From Antedon bifida (Eukaryota; Echinodermata; Crinoidea; Comatulida; Antedonidae): a stretch of 64,000 nt of DNA. Location: contig OY727093.1 in the NCBI GenBank assembly GCA_963402885.1, positions 8,381,501-8,445,500 of the forward strand, read 5' to 3'. Both the position numbers and the translations under genes were made by a program. Position 1 is the first letter of the stretch; each line of letters starts with the position of its first letter. The notes below the pieces were generated by a model. That model made no database searches, was not told the DNA's origin, and saw only the letters and a list, made by a program, of their open reading frames with translations. Shown one piece after another: positions 47,641-59,400 of this stretch.

Positions 47641-47646
47641 AATAAA
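47641..47646 (+). promoter_or_regulatory. PolyA signal of CSRNP
   Basis: AATAAA about 150 nt after the CSRNP stop codon. Confidence 0.45.
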
Positions 47647-48229
47647 ATGGAAAAACGGTACTGTACCAACTATCAATCATGCTGAAATTTTTATTTATTT
47701 ATATTTTATGCTATTTGTCGTTAAAAGCATATTTTCTCATGTCTTGCATTCAATTGGTTGTTTATTTACGTCTATTTTAAGATTACTTTATGAAAGTAAA
47801 TTTGGATAAATCACTTTTCAGTTTATTTCCCTAAATTATGATGAAGATTTAGCATGACAAAACCCACAATCATGAAAATAACCTGAACAATATAATAACA
47901 ATGATGACGAGTTCCATTTCTGCCTCCTCTAACTGTTATTAATATGTGTAACTGGCAATCAAATGAAATATTCATGCCGAGGGAAATTGAAATTTCCTGT
48001 TTTTTACCTATTATTAGGTTTTGACTATTTTGATGTGTTTTTTCAAGATACAGCTTACCGCAAGACATATTCAACCTGGTTTTATTTCAAAATAAATAAA
48101 AATAACGTTTTGTTTGGCTCTTAGAGCAGTCTGTCTCAATAGGGTAACACAGTTTGATGTAGTTATCGATATGTTTGTGAGTAAGAGTATATATAAGTAT
48201 ATAAAATGTGTACATCAACTCAAATTTTA

Positions 48230-48372
48230 CAGTAGAACCCATCTGAAAGGGCAATTTCAAGACCCCTTAATAAGGTTTGTCCTATAGTCTTAAAACATGT
48301 ATTTGCCCTTGTTCGTTTTATAAGAAAGTGTCTCCTGCTGAATAGGAGTGTCCCAAAGGATGAGTTCTACCG
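48230..48372. mobile_element. Mariner-like MITE, 143 bp
   Basis: TA, then CAGTAGAACCCATC on the left; GATGAGTTCTACCG, then TA on the right. The terminal repeats match at most positions and the TA flanks are the Tc1/mariner target duplication. No ORF. Confidence 0.65.
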
Positions 48373-50076
48373 TAATTGGTATGTTGCTCTATGGATCCAA
48401 ATGTACAGTACTTTTAAACAAAACTTAGGTTCAGAAAAGTTAAAATTAATTTGTTTTTTTAGTTGTTTCAATGACCAATGTACCCACCTAAGTTGCTAGG
48501 TTTTATGAATATTTATTATTTGATCTGTTTTTCAGTTATTAGGGTACCACCTTTTATAACCACCTAAATTGTTTTTAATAAGATTACTCACATTTGTAAG
48601 TATCAATGTACGATAGGCATGTGAAAGCAAAAACTGATATATAAGCTGTTATATTATGTCATTTAGGTTAAGAAAACAGTGTTGTAAAAATGCATTATTG
48701 TTAATCAAAATATTTATTAAAGTGCTTTGCTGTCTGGATAAAATTTATGCTAAATGTACGCTTAGTTTAATGAAACCTTGAATGATATTTAAAAAGTTGT
48801 ACCGCAGCGCACAGGGGGTGCCAGTTATCAGTTTCTAATGAAGGTGCTTAGTTATCGTATCCTAAAAGGTCCAAAATCTTATATAATAATAATAAAACAC
48901 TTTTTAAAGACATATTTAACCAGCACAATTATGAACAGTACTTTTGGAGAGCTGATGTCTATTTTTTTGTTGGTTAGAAATTATAATGTATTACAAGAGG
49001 CTTTTTAAATTTATTTATTTAATATTGTTAAATGTGCTTAAGATATGTCAAATCGTAGAAAGGAAAATCTACACTTCACACTGCATAGGGAAGTATAGAA
49101 AGACAAAGAAAATGTGAACAAGTATGACAATAACATTTTATAATTTATTAATACACTATAAATTACATATTTATTTGTATTATCCTCTTGGAAATGTGAT
49201 TATGGTTTTATGAATTTTAATGTAAGATTCATGCTTCTAAAAAGGACCAAGACAAGTACATATTAACATAAAAATTCCAAAATCTGAAACAAAACTTTAT
49301 GAAAGTTATGCAACCTGGTTTTCATAAAGTTTACTGTATAAATTACAGCTATACACTTACTTGTATTAAAATTTAAGGCTGGTATTCATGAAAGGGGACT
49401 ATCTTTAGTCCTGGACTATCCTAAGGTTTTAATTTGTTGAAAAAAATTGTTGTAAAAATGAACCTTAAATAGAAAATTAAATACAGTATAATGTAAGCAG
49501 CTCAATGTTCCTGTTCAAAGGGGAAACAAATGTAAAATGTACTTCCTAGCTTTGTACAAAAAAAAGCAAATGTGTGTTTACTGCTCGTATTTTTGTAGCA
49601 TCATTATTATAGCTATTAAACTAAGCACCATTCAAATTGTGTATACCATACCTGCCAATTATAGTGAAAATGTATATCTTCCTAAATGATTTTCTTTCGT
49701 TTTTTAAAGTAGTAGTTTCTGAATTTCATATTACTTTATTTTCTTTGCCACAGAAACTTCTTTAAAACTATTTTTGTTGGTGCTTTACATTAGAAAGAGT
49801 GTATTTTTCTTGAGACAGTAAATATGTGCTTGTCATAAAGTTTAATTTTAGTCGGAACTATTGATATGCTTTGTGCAATTGATGTAATTATATTATGGTG
49901 GTTTCAATGTTTAAATCTTGTCTTTTGGTTTTTGTTGTAACAAATGTTTTCCTATACACTACAATCTGGTATTGAGAAAGTAAACTCAACTGTTAAGAGA
50001 AACTGGGGTTCAAGTATAGTCAGAATTGTCATCAAGAGATTAATAATAAAGATTTCATTCGAATGGCACCAGGGGA

Positions 50077-50343
50077 CTACAGTAGGTGCACAGCTTCAGG
50101 GAAGAACACCCATGTGTTGATATGGGCCTCCATGGTTAAATAAAGTTGAATTGATGTTCCAATTACATATTCCTTCGTAAACGCGTCCAGCAGCCATTTA
50201 ACAAGCGCCCTCTCATCAGTCAACGACAGGGCTTGTATGAACCAGGAAACTGGGCCTTGGATTTGCAAACGTGAATATCCTCCGATTTCAGTTAAATATG
50301 TAAAACATAATATCAGACGAAACTCAAGCATTGTTAAATACAA
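50077..50343 (-). other. Isolated 88-codon open frame, status unclear
   Basis: Starts MYLTMLEFRLILCF and includes GPVSWFIQALSLTDERALVK and WLLDAFTKEY. Base composition is richer in GC than the flanks. It is not needed for LETMD1, which ends at 50564 with a good C-terminus. I recognise no family; it could be a pseudogene fragment, a small gene or chance. Confidence 0.2.
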
Positions 50344-50459
50344 CTTTTAATGCATTCAAACAGTCGGCCAAACTAATGAAATTGTGACCGTAAACATTTA
50401 TTATCCTTTTGTATAAAACGTATTTCTATATTATATGAATGTAATTTATGGCAAATAAT

Positions 50460-50465
50460 TTTATT
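50460..50465 (-). promoter_or_regulatory. PolyA signal of LETMD1
   Basis: AATAAA on the minus strand about 100 nt past the LETMD1 stop codon. Confidence 0.4.
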
Positions 50466-50563
50466 TATATTGCAGGTAGTGTATATGTACTGTATTCAAA
50501 ATACGATTAGTTACATATCGGTCTTTTTCAAACTACAATAGTGCCAGTAGCTGGGTACATATT

Positions 50564-53500
50564 TTATGTCTTCTTCATAGCAAAAATGTTTCCATTAGCC
50601 GGATGGTTGATTACTAACAAGAATGCAGCATATCCAGATAACGTCATCTTATTTTCTAAAACCAAACATACATGAAAATAGTATTTATTTGTATATAAAT
50701 TATGATAGCTTTGTTTTGTTTTTATATATTTAGGCAAATTTCCAAGGATAACCATAAGCGAATTCATTCACTATCCTCCTTAAAGGTGGCAATCCTGTTC
50801 ACAAGACAAACATATACACAAGATGCTCTACACAAACAAAGACTTATTAAAAGTATTTGGGAGTGGAGGTGTAAATTGTCATTAAAAAAAATATGACAGG
50901 ACTTGAACCCAGGACCCTTGGATTGGTAGCCAAACATCATAACCACCAAGCTTTACTAGTAGACATTAAAATTGACTTGGTAAGTTACTATATATATATA
51001 TATATGAGTATTATTAGGTTTTCTGACATGTGGAAACTGGATACTATTGAGTGTCCAATAGCTTCCACGGTTGTACTTACCAGACATGTTTGTTGATAAT
51101 TCTATCCAATTCTGCAGCCAATTTATAAAAACTTGGTCAGTTAAACCATCACTTGAATAGAAGCCACGGTCAAAGCAAATCTGTGAAAATAATATATGAA
51201 TATAATGTTTAGTTTGTGATCCAACTATTTCACATAATTTTGTCCATTAGAAATGATCATTTAAAACTACTGTACAAGTAAGGGAACCATTAGCAATGAT
51301 ATAAAGTTCTGTCTACACTATCAAAGTTAACATGATGTGCCCATATATGACAATGTCATATCACTACCATATTTGGGCATATCACTACCATATTTGGGTA
51401 CATCACACTTTTTTTTTCAAACTAGTTTGATAGTGTAGACAGAGCTTAACAAAAATCTATAATATAGATGTCTAAAGACATTTGTTTTATATTTTTATTT
51501 AGGAAGGTGTATTGCCAAGATGCTCCACGTAAGTGAGTAGAGAAGTTGAACTTGAGACTATGAGATTGAAAGGCAAGCACAAGTTGTATATCTAAGTTAT
51601 TTCTTTGTACAGTACCCTCTGAAGCTGCACAAGATCCAGTTTGTGAAGGTCGTTGTCCATTTTGATTCCTTTATCTATCGTTTGAAGTTCGGTCAAGCTG
51701 AACACAAGTCTACGGCGTAAGAAGAATGATGGTTGGAGGTATGGATTTATGGATAACAGCTTACATATATCTACCTGTGTAAAGATAAAATTAAATTGTA
51801 GTATAATTCCAGTTTCCTAACACTTTGTGACTTAAAGGCTTTTAAACTCTACAAAAGGTTGAAATACTATAAAAAATAATCCTATGTACCCTTTCCCAAT
51901 TGGTTTGAATTGTTGTTACTTTGCACCTCCCCATACTCATAGCCCCATAATTGATCTATTTATGTATGTGCAAAAATGATGTTTTGGTTAACAAAGCATT
52001 GGCAGTTGTATAGTAGTAGTAGAATCTGCAAGACATTGGAGATCTATACAATATGTATGGATATTGATTAAATGCAATGGATGTGTATGTAAAGCTGGTT
52101 ATGTAAAAACTCCGATGCTTTTCCATCATTGGAACAACCGTGCTAAACCAATTAAATGTGAAACATACTAATTGTTTCCTTCGTAAATTAGCAACGTTCA
52201 ATGATTCTTCAAACAAATTTCTTGAGTTGAGTAAATCTTGTGCGACAGTTGCTTTCCCCTGTTCAATCTGAAAAATAAATGAGTATCATATCATTTTAAA
52301 TATAATCACACAAACTTGGTTATCAGACCAGAATTGCAGCTCACACCGATTCTTTTATTCCTACAGGTACTCATGAAGAAGAAGTAGTCTATCTGACTGT
52401 AAAATGATTTAGATTTAGTCTGACAGAAAGATTGACAGAAATGATGTACTGTAAAGCTAATCCTTAAATGATGATTATTGTGGATTATGATGGGTATGTA
52501 TTTTATTATGAGCTGGACAGTTTAGTTAATAAACTTTTTTATATTTATTAAATATCATCGAGGAAGGTTATTATTGGACATGGATGGTAGCCATCATAGG
52601 GGGTAATTATGCTGGGGTATCCATCCTAGGGGGTAATTGGTGCTATAGTGATTATTTCAGTCTGAAAAGTGAAATAACCTACCCTTGTGATTATTATATC
52701 GAGCATTTCCTTCTCAGCCTTTGTCCTGCACTGTGAATTTTTTAGATGTTTTAAAACTTGTGGGTATAATTTAACTCGGCGTTTCTGATCATTTACCCTG
52801 TATTTGTTCTGTTGTTCAGCTGTAAAGAACTGCTGACTTAGCAGTAGGCGCGGTCTTAGTGCTCTGTTTATAGAAAGAATATTTTCATTAGATAACTCTG
52901 AAATCTCAACTGTAAAATTGATTTGGATTTTGTTTTTGTTTATTGCATTTTGAATTAAATGAAATCAAATATTTTGGGACAAAAGTGTATTGTTATGCTA
53001 AAATAAGTAGGAATATTTTATCTTTCTTCTACTACTTACACAATAACCAGAACAGCATAGAACACAACTGGAAAGAGGCAAAGTATCAGTGTTGGCGTCA
53101 CCTTATAAAGATCTCTACGATACTATAAGAAAATAAAATCATTGAATTAAAAGAAAATGAAGTACATGGATTGCCCCTTGACCAATGATGTTAACCTTCT
53201 GTTAACCTTTGACACACCAACAATAAGGTAGTAAAACTGAGGTCATTAGGCAGACATCCATTAGCAACTAATTCACCAGGAGACATATTTTTCTGCCAAT
53301 GTTTGTTATCCATGTTTTGGATGAATCAGATGAACTAATTTGATTATGTATATTGATGTTTTCCCCTTACCTGTCTAATAAACATAACATCTTTCCAAGG
53401 TAAATCCAGGTAAGATATCTTATTTTCTTTCATCTTTTTTCGTAAATGTAATCTATATTTAGTATCATGCCATGTAGTTTTTGCTCCTGAAAAAAACAAT

Positions 53501-53959
53501 TTAATTATTAGTGTTCTTAAATATTAAAATGGTTATGACAGAAATTGAACAATATACATTGTTATTGGTCTTTTATTATTTGATTGGTTTGCTATTAGTG
53601 ACTTGCAGGGCAATACTATAAAGTTGATACAGTACTGTACTAAAGAATTGATCATTGAAGGGAAATGTACTTGAAACCCATCTCCCCTCCCCCCTTTCAA
53701 ATTTGAATATGTACTAACCTCCTATAACCTGCATGTTCACTTTGTAATACCTTGGAAAACGTTCCCTGATATAGTCAAAATATTTCTGTTCATATTTTTT
53801 ATACACTCTTAGCAAACCAGTACTGTCATTCTTCTCATTTTCACGTGTATTATATTGTGACGTAGTACAGAATCCAAGTGTGTTGAGTCTATTTTTTAGA
53901 CTAAAACAAGAGATGTTAAGAAAAGATGATCCAATACAATGACAAAGCGTTATCCGCAA
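50564..53959 (-). CDS. LETMD1: LETM1 domain-containing protein 1
   Basis: Mitochondrial inner-membrane protein of the LETM1-like (ribosome-binding domain) family. Exons: 53719-53959, 53371-53486, 53040-53122, 52683-52863, 52169-52267, 51616-51774, 51081-51180, 50564-50655; every junction keeps frame; 356 aa (human 360). Family blocks: YFDYIRERFPRYYKVNMQVI, a basic helix, LDLPWKDVMFIRQYRRDLYK, a hydrophobic membrane segment LILCLFPVVFYAVLVIVAL encoded across exons 3-4, LRPRLLLSQQFFTAEQQ, PSFFLRRRL, then GLTDQVFINWLQNWIELS and a C-terminal hydrophobic LSGYAAFLLVINHP. The start is the first ATG of the open exon; residues 1-40 (Arg, Ser, Leu, hydrophobic) fit a mitochondrial targeting signal. It is head to head with TMEM163. 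A SINE and a MITE lie in the last intron and the one before it. Confidence 0.93.
50797..50955 (-). mobile_element. tRNA-derived SINE copy in LETMD1 intron 7
   Basis: Shares GTTCACAAGACAAACATATA and most of the following 150 bp with the copy at 63147-63314. On the minus strand it shows a TTGGTGGTTATGATG A-box region and a GGGTTCAAGTCC B box. The tRNA head is truncated at the high-coordinate end. Confidence 0.75.
51305..51446. mobile_element. MITE copy j (AGCTCTGTC family) in LETMD1 intron 6
   Basis: The left end is AGTTCTGTCTACACTATC, the right end is canonical, and TAA flanks both sides. The interior has two CACTACCATATTTGGG modules. Confidence 0.85.
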
Positions 53960-54530
53960 ATTGTAGTAGTAGGCCCTAGCCTATATTATATATAAATAAC
54001 CATAACGAACTGTACAATCCGCCACAACAGCTGTAGGGGGTCTGTAGGTGTAGATAGGGGAAGGCCTCTCTAGGCCCTGGTTTAGACTCCATGCACAAAC
54101 TGTATTAGTATAGAGGAGACTTAGGGCCGCCTACCTCGCCTATAATACAGAGTTCGGTTATGTAGTAAGTATGCCTAGCTAGATGGCCCCGACTACAGAA
54201 TATTACTAATCTAAAATTCTATTAGAATACATTTTTTACCAAATTAAGTTTAATTTCACATTTTTTGATTCTAAAAAACCGTATTGTAAACTTAAATATG
54301 CACTTTTATTCGCTCTCAAGAGAGAGGTGGTTGTACTAAAACAACTCATTTTATTTTACGCGATTGTTTTGATTTTAATGCTACTATAGAGGGCGTCTCA
54401 AAGTTTTGACCAATACCCGTCTCTCTTTATTATTCGTGGTTTTCTCACGCTGCTGAGCGGCTGAACGATCGAGAGTAATCAATAAAATAAATCCAACAAT
54501 TATTTATTTTCTGCACCACCACAACTACAG
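53960..54530. promoter_or_regulatory. Probable bidirectional promoter, LETMD1 / TMEM163
   Basis: LETMD1 starts at 53959 going left. A likely TMEM163 leader exon ends at 54530 with CTACAG then GTAGGC. Between them are GC-richer blocks near 54000-54130 and 54440-54480. No TATA box was evident. Confidence 0.4.
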
Positions 54531-54623
54531 GTAGGCTATCCATGAAATGAAAGTGGATTATAGTTTTTTGTAGAACTTGTCAGAGAAATGCCATTTCAAT
54601 TCAATATTGTATCTTAAGATAAA

Positions 54624-54654
54624 ATGCACCAACTCGATCCAAACTTGACTGGTG
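54624..54654 (+). other. Possible alternative first coding exon of TMEM163
   Basis: ATG at 54624 reads MHQLDPNLTG and runs into a strong donor, GGTG then GTAAGT, after 54654. The phase (1) equals that of TMEM163 coding exon 1, so it could splice straight to exon 2 at 56710 and give a shorter N-terminus. Confidence 0.3.
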
Positions 54655-55375
54655 GTAAGTTCATAAGCTAACTTTGTGTGTGTGTGTGGTGTCGCAAAAG
54701 TAAGACTGGCGATAGGGCTACTACTATTGCTACTACTGCTACTACTATACTGTACGAGTATAAATACTACTCAGTCTTATGTATGATTTGTAAGTTTAAG
54801 ATTACTGTTTTCACATTTCATTTCATATACCGTGTAAATACAGAGTGCATACAGGTTTTGTAACATATTTTTTGGCATTAAACGTACTCATAAAAATGTA
54901 CCATATTTCACTCTCAATGGTTTGTCCAGGGGCCTGTTAATTTGCCAGACTAAAAATATACCCTATTTTCTACCTTTTTCCTAAATTTTATAAAAGCCCA
55001 TCCTAAATTGTTTTGTTGCTGATAGGAAGAGGAGAAGTTGTAACATTTCTTTCGTCAACTTTTAATTAAGACCTGAAATTATGACAGACTTTAATTAAAT
55101 GAAACCATGTTTTTATTTTATATTGAAAGGAGTAAACTATATGAAATGGTTGTGTTTTTTGGTGGTGGAAGCTGCATTTTAGTTTAAAGCAATATTTTGC
55201 TTTTAAGCTGCCCCTGCCCAACATTTTTCATCTCCATGTTGTATTGCTATTATGCTGGTCTAATAAAAAATGACCAATCAAGTCTGACTGTAACACATTT
55301 TGGGTAATGATTATCAAGACACACCCTAGCTGTTCCGCAACCGATTATATTAAGACATTTCTTACTCTGTTATTT

Positions 55376-56024
55376 ACCTCCGCCAAGCAGGTATATGTAT
55401 TTATCGATCGTGTGTGTTTGTTTGTTTGTTTGTTTGTCCGTCTGTTTGTTTGTTTGTTAGCAGGATTCTCAAAAAGTAATTACAAGATCTTTACCAAAAT
55501 GAATGTACAGATAGATATGTGGTCAAGGACCATTCCATTAAATTTTGGGACCATGGTCCCAATTCTGGACCACTTTTTAGTATACTTTTCAGACCTGCTA
55601 ATGTTAAAAGATAGGACAGAATTTTTCAAAAGCCGGCGAGCAGTCTTAAAGTAACAAGTAAACTGAAATTGCATTTTCTTGTCCAAAAAACTTCATTTTT
55701 GTACAAGAGGCAAGAGTTATTTGTGATTTGTAATTTTAAAACATAATTTGATTTAATGTGCACGTTTTTTGATGCGAGTAGTTTAAAAAACCTATTTCTT
55801 TTCAAATTCACTCGTTTTTTATTTTTACGTTGCTGTTCTATTGTTAGTCAACTGAAGCTATTGTTAATTTAAAGGCTTGTTACATAACCATTACACCAAA
55901 CTCGCATACGCATGCTTGTAGTGAAATTAGCCTAAATCACAAACAGCATATATATTCCCGGAGAAATCTATGTAGGAGAATTTTACAGTAGGCGGAGGTA
56001 TGCACTCTCGGAGTGGCTTTCTAG
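55376..56024. mobile_element. Helitron-like non-autonomous element
   Basis: Bounded by ACCTCCGCC (55376-55384) and its exact inverse GGCGGAGGT (55991-55999). Past the right repeat is a hairpin, CACTC-TCG-GAGTG, 5 nt, then CTAG before T. This is the Helitron 3' signature of hairpin plus CTRR. A (GTTT)n microsatellite lies near the left end at about 55415-55460. No transposase or Rep protein is present. It sits in the TMEM163 leader intron. Confidence 0.55.
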
Positions 56025-56416
56025 TTACTATTTTAATGTTATGTAAGAAGTATAGGCTTACAAAATTAGGGTTATGGTTTAAAAAGGCCATTAAATTTTA
56101 AAATATGTATATTAATTACTACTATTGTACTATACCTTGTACTGACAATTGAACAAAGAAGAGCAATGCCATAAAACAAAGGTTTTATTCTTGCATTCTT
56201 CTAATAAAGTTTTTTTTTTTAATTAACAAAAATAAGCATTTCGTTGTTGAGTCCAAGTTTATATTTGCAGATTTTTTTCCTGGTATTTCTTTTAGGTATA
56301 TTAGGCACATTATTTGTTGGAAAGTTATCCATTTCATTTTAAAATGTTGTTAAATTTTTTATGACAGCCATGTGAAGTGATGCCCTTGAAAATAAGGGGT
56401 TGAGATATTTCCAGCA

Positions 56417-59400
56417 ATGTCAGAGAAATCACCTCTGCGAGAAAATGCTTCACCTATACACGCAGTAACCGCCAACGGACATCCTCAAGAAGACACACAA
56501 AAATATGAAGAGTTGACGCAAACTGCAAATGGTAACACAGGTAATTTAAGTTTCTAACCTCAGCTTACTTGTCACATCACGGCAAGGGACATATCTCTAT
56601 CCAATGCGCAAAGCCGACTTCATTGTGTCGCACATTGAATGCGGAACAGTGCATACCAACATTTGTGTGTCAAGTGTCAAATAAAATACTTTAATGTTTA
56701 CTTCTTTAGATTGCATTGATGAAAACCATCAACTAACAATAAAACAAGCAGCAAGATGGCGGCTGGCTGCACTTGTAATATCCTGGATTTCTATCATACT
56801 AATATGCATTTTAGGAAGTCTTAGTTTTGGTATGTTTTACAATTTATTTTTATCAACTACAGAATCTCAAATGCATTTCATGTCCACCAAAATAATTTGT
56901 GAAATGAACAATCTGTGAACTTATTTTAAAAATATGTTTTGATACTAATTTAAATATAGCTATTCATCACATATTATTTATAATTAATTTATACATTTTC
57001 AGTTGCTTATAATTTGTTGTTGATTTGAGTTTACTTAGCTATTCATTATTTATTATGTTTATATTTTTTCATATTTGTTTATTTAAAATTAGATTATGTA
57101 TTTTCATTTGTAGTTAATTATTTGTGTTTTCATAATTATAGTATCAATTGTTTTTTTACAGCTGTTTCAGTAATTACGAAAAGTGCAGCAGCATTTGGTT
57201 TTGGGGTGAGTTCTTTATAGTGAGCATTTATTTGGCGTCAGGGCGGTAAATGAAAGGTGGCAGTAATTTATACAAAATATTAAACTGCGCATGCATATAA
57301 CCTTTGTACACTCTGTATTGTTCTGTCTGAGAACAAGATGGAGCAAAGTTTATAACATCATGTTGAAACAATAAAAAATAGCCACTAAGTATGAAGCAAC
57401 ACACATACGTGGTAGGCCTACGTTTTTCATTTTTAGTTATTAGCTAAAATAAAACGCCATAGTATGCATAAACTGTGAATTCATTTTGAATTTATTTTTA
57501 AAAGAGAAGCAGCCTCCTAAGCCTTCTTTAAGACTTTGATTAGGTGTTTTTAGTTCAGCCTTTAGAACTTTGCTAATTTAAGACCTAGCCTTCTGTCTAA
57601 CAGAGAACCTACTCAAACATGCCTACAAGGTCTGCGACTTGGGATGAGGATAATAACAACCTTCACACTCTGGCAATTTACCAATTACAATTTTTGTGCA
57701 AATGCACAGATAATCTTGGAACAAAGATTAAATAATGTCAAAAAGTGCATTCTAATAGTAAGCCGATTATACATTTAAAATATACATTCAAAATTGAATT
57801 CAGTAGTAATGAAAATGTATAATGCAGTAGAAGTATAATGGATATAATATAGAGTAGAATGACAATTGTTAAAAAAAATCCTTTTGATTTATTTGTACTT
57901 TTTCCACTTGATTAATGAAGTATGAATGGCACAAAGTAAACCAAAAAGGATGCTAGGCAAACACATATCATCAAGCTAAAATTGTCAAAAAGTTGTATTA
58001 TTTTTTTGTAATATGCTAAATCCACTCAAGATACAGGCCGTCGCAGTTTAATGTTCACACCAGGGTCAGATCAGGTTATTTTAAATGGGGACCACAAACA
58101 TATAACCACTGTAAGTTTTATCCCATTCATAGATTAGCTTGATTCTTTTTCTGTACACATCCCTGCAGTTACCGAGTAATAGACATTTTCAAACATCACC
58201 TTAGCTGTAGCCTGTTACTGGCATCAAGTACGTAGTGCTAACAGTCTAAAGCCTTGTCTACACTATCAAACTTTATGTGACAAAAAAATGTGATGTGCCC
58301 ATATATGGACATGATGATGACATATCACTACCATATTTGAGCATATCACTACCATATTTGGGCACTTTTTTTGTCAAACTAGTTTAACAGTGGCGGAAAC
58401 GGGGGGGGGGGGGGGGGGGTGTTGGATGGGGGGTGGTGTGGGGCGCACCTTTTATTAGAGGTCACCATTGCCATTGCTGTCATGCGAAATTAATTGCCTA
58501 TTTTCACCTGAAAAATAAACGCATTTTGGTCCCTGGATGTAAAATGATATTGATGCGTGTATCGTACCCATACAGCGAGCTGGGGCACAAACGATTCGTA
58601 CAAAGTACACTGCCATACAACTGCGTACGTAGGCCTACCTATTGTTTAGATCGCTGGCAGTCAACAAGCATAAAGTGTATATACGTCAAAAATGGAACGC
58701 TGTTGTTACCTACAGTATCTGTGGCTAGTATAGTGTATCATCAATACCTATTTATATTTATATATCTAATTTCCTAAATTGATGTAAATAAATATTGAGC
58801 TATAAACATTACATTTTGCGCTTTTTTTGGGGCTTCTCCTAGATGTACGTTCGTATTGAACTTGAACGCAATGCAATCAAAACTAAATACTGAGTGAATG
58901 AAAACCAAATGTTATATTGTCCTTCAATTAGTCACGTGTGTTTATTTGAGGGAAAAAGTATGATCGTTTTGCTCATTGGTAGCTACATATGAGAGTGTCT
59001 TTTCCTGCAAATTAGAGGTGCCATTTGTCATGAATTTTATGTGCGAGAGTACCATTTCCGGCCATCTGGGGCATCATTTAACAAAGTTCGCTTCGCCACA
59101 GGTCCTGTCGACGGCCCTGAACAAGCACCTTTTTCCGCTGACTTTCGCGAAGCGTCATGTTGTGACGCTTTTACTCAAAATAGGCCTACGGGGAAAATGT
59201 CACCATTTAATAGGCTAGTACCTCTGTTTTCATATTTAAAATATCAATTTTTAGTACATTTATAATAACGTGAGAGTGCCATTTCTGACCATCTAGGTGT
59301 TATATTTCAAAATCGCCTCAACGCCAACAACAAGTTGGTGCGGACTCTCTACAGTTGCGCCTCCCCTTTCACAAAATCCTGGATCCGTCCCCATTTAATA

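Larger units (their letters stand above)
47650..50450. other. Intergenic stretch between convergent CSRNP and LETMD1
   Basis: No supported gene except a weak minus-strand open frame at 50077-50343. Contains a mariner-like MITE at 48230. Otherwise AT-rich sequence without notable structure. Confidence 0.55.

Noticed and set aside
55307-55654. 115-codon ORF with CLFVCLFVRLFVCLL
   Set aside because: The hydrophobic run is the (GTTT)n microsatellite of the Helitron-like element.
58433-59265. ORFs of 74-114 codons within the nested transposon
   Set aside because: They lie in a degraded non-autonomous element and resemble no transposase domain.
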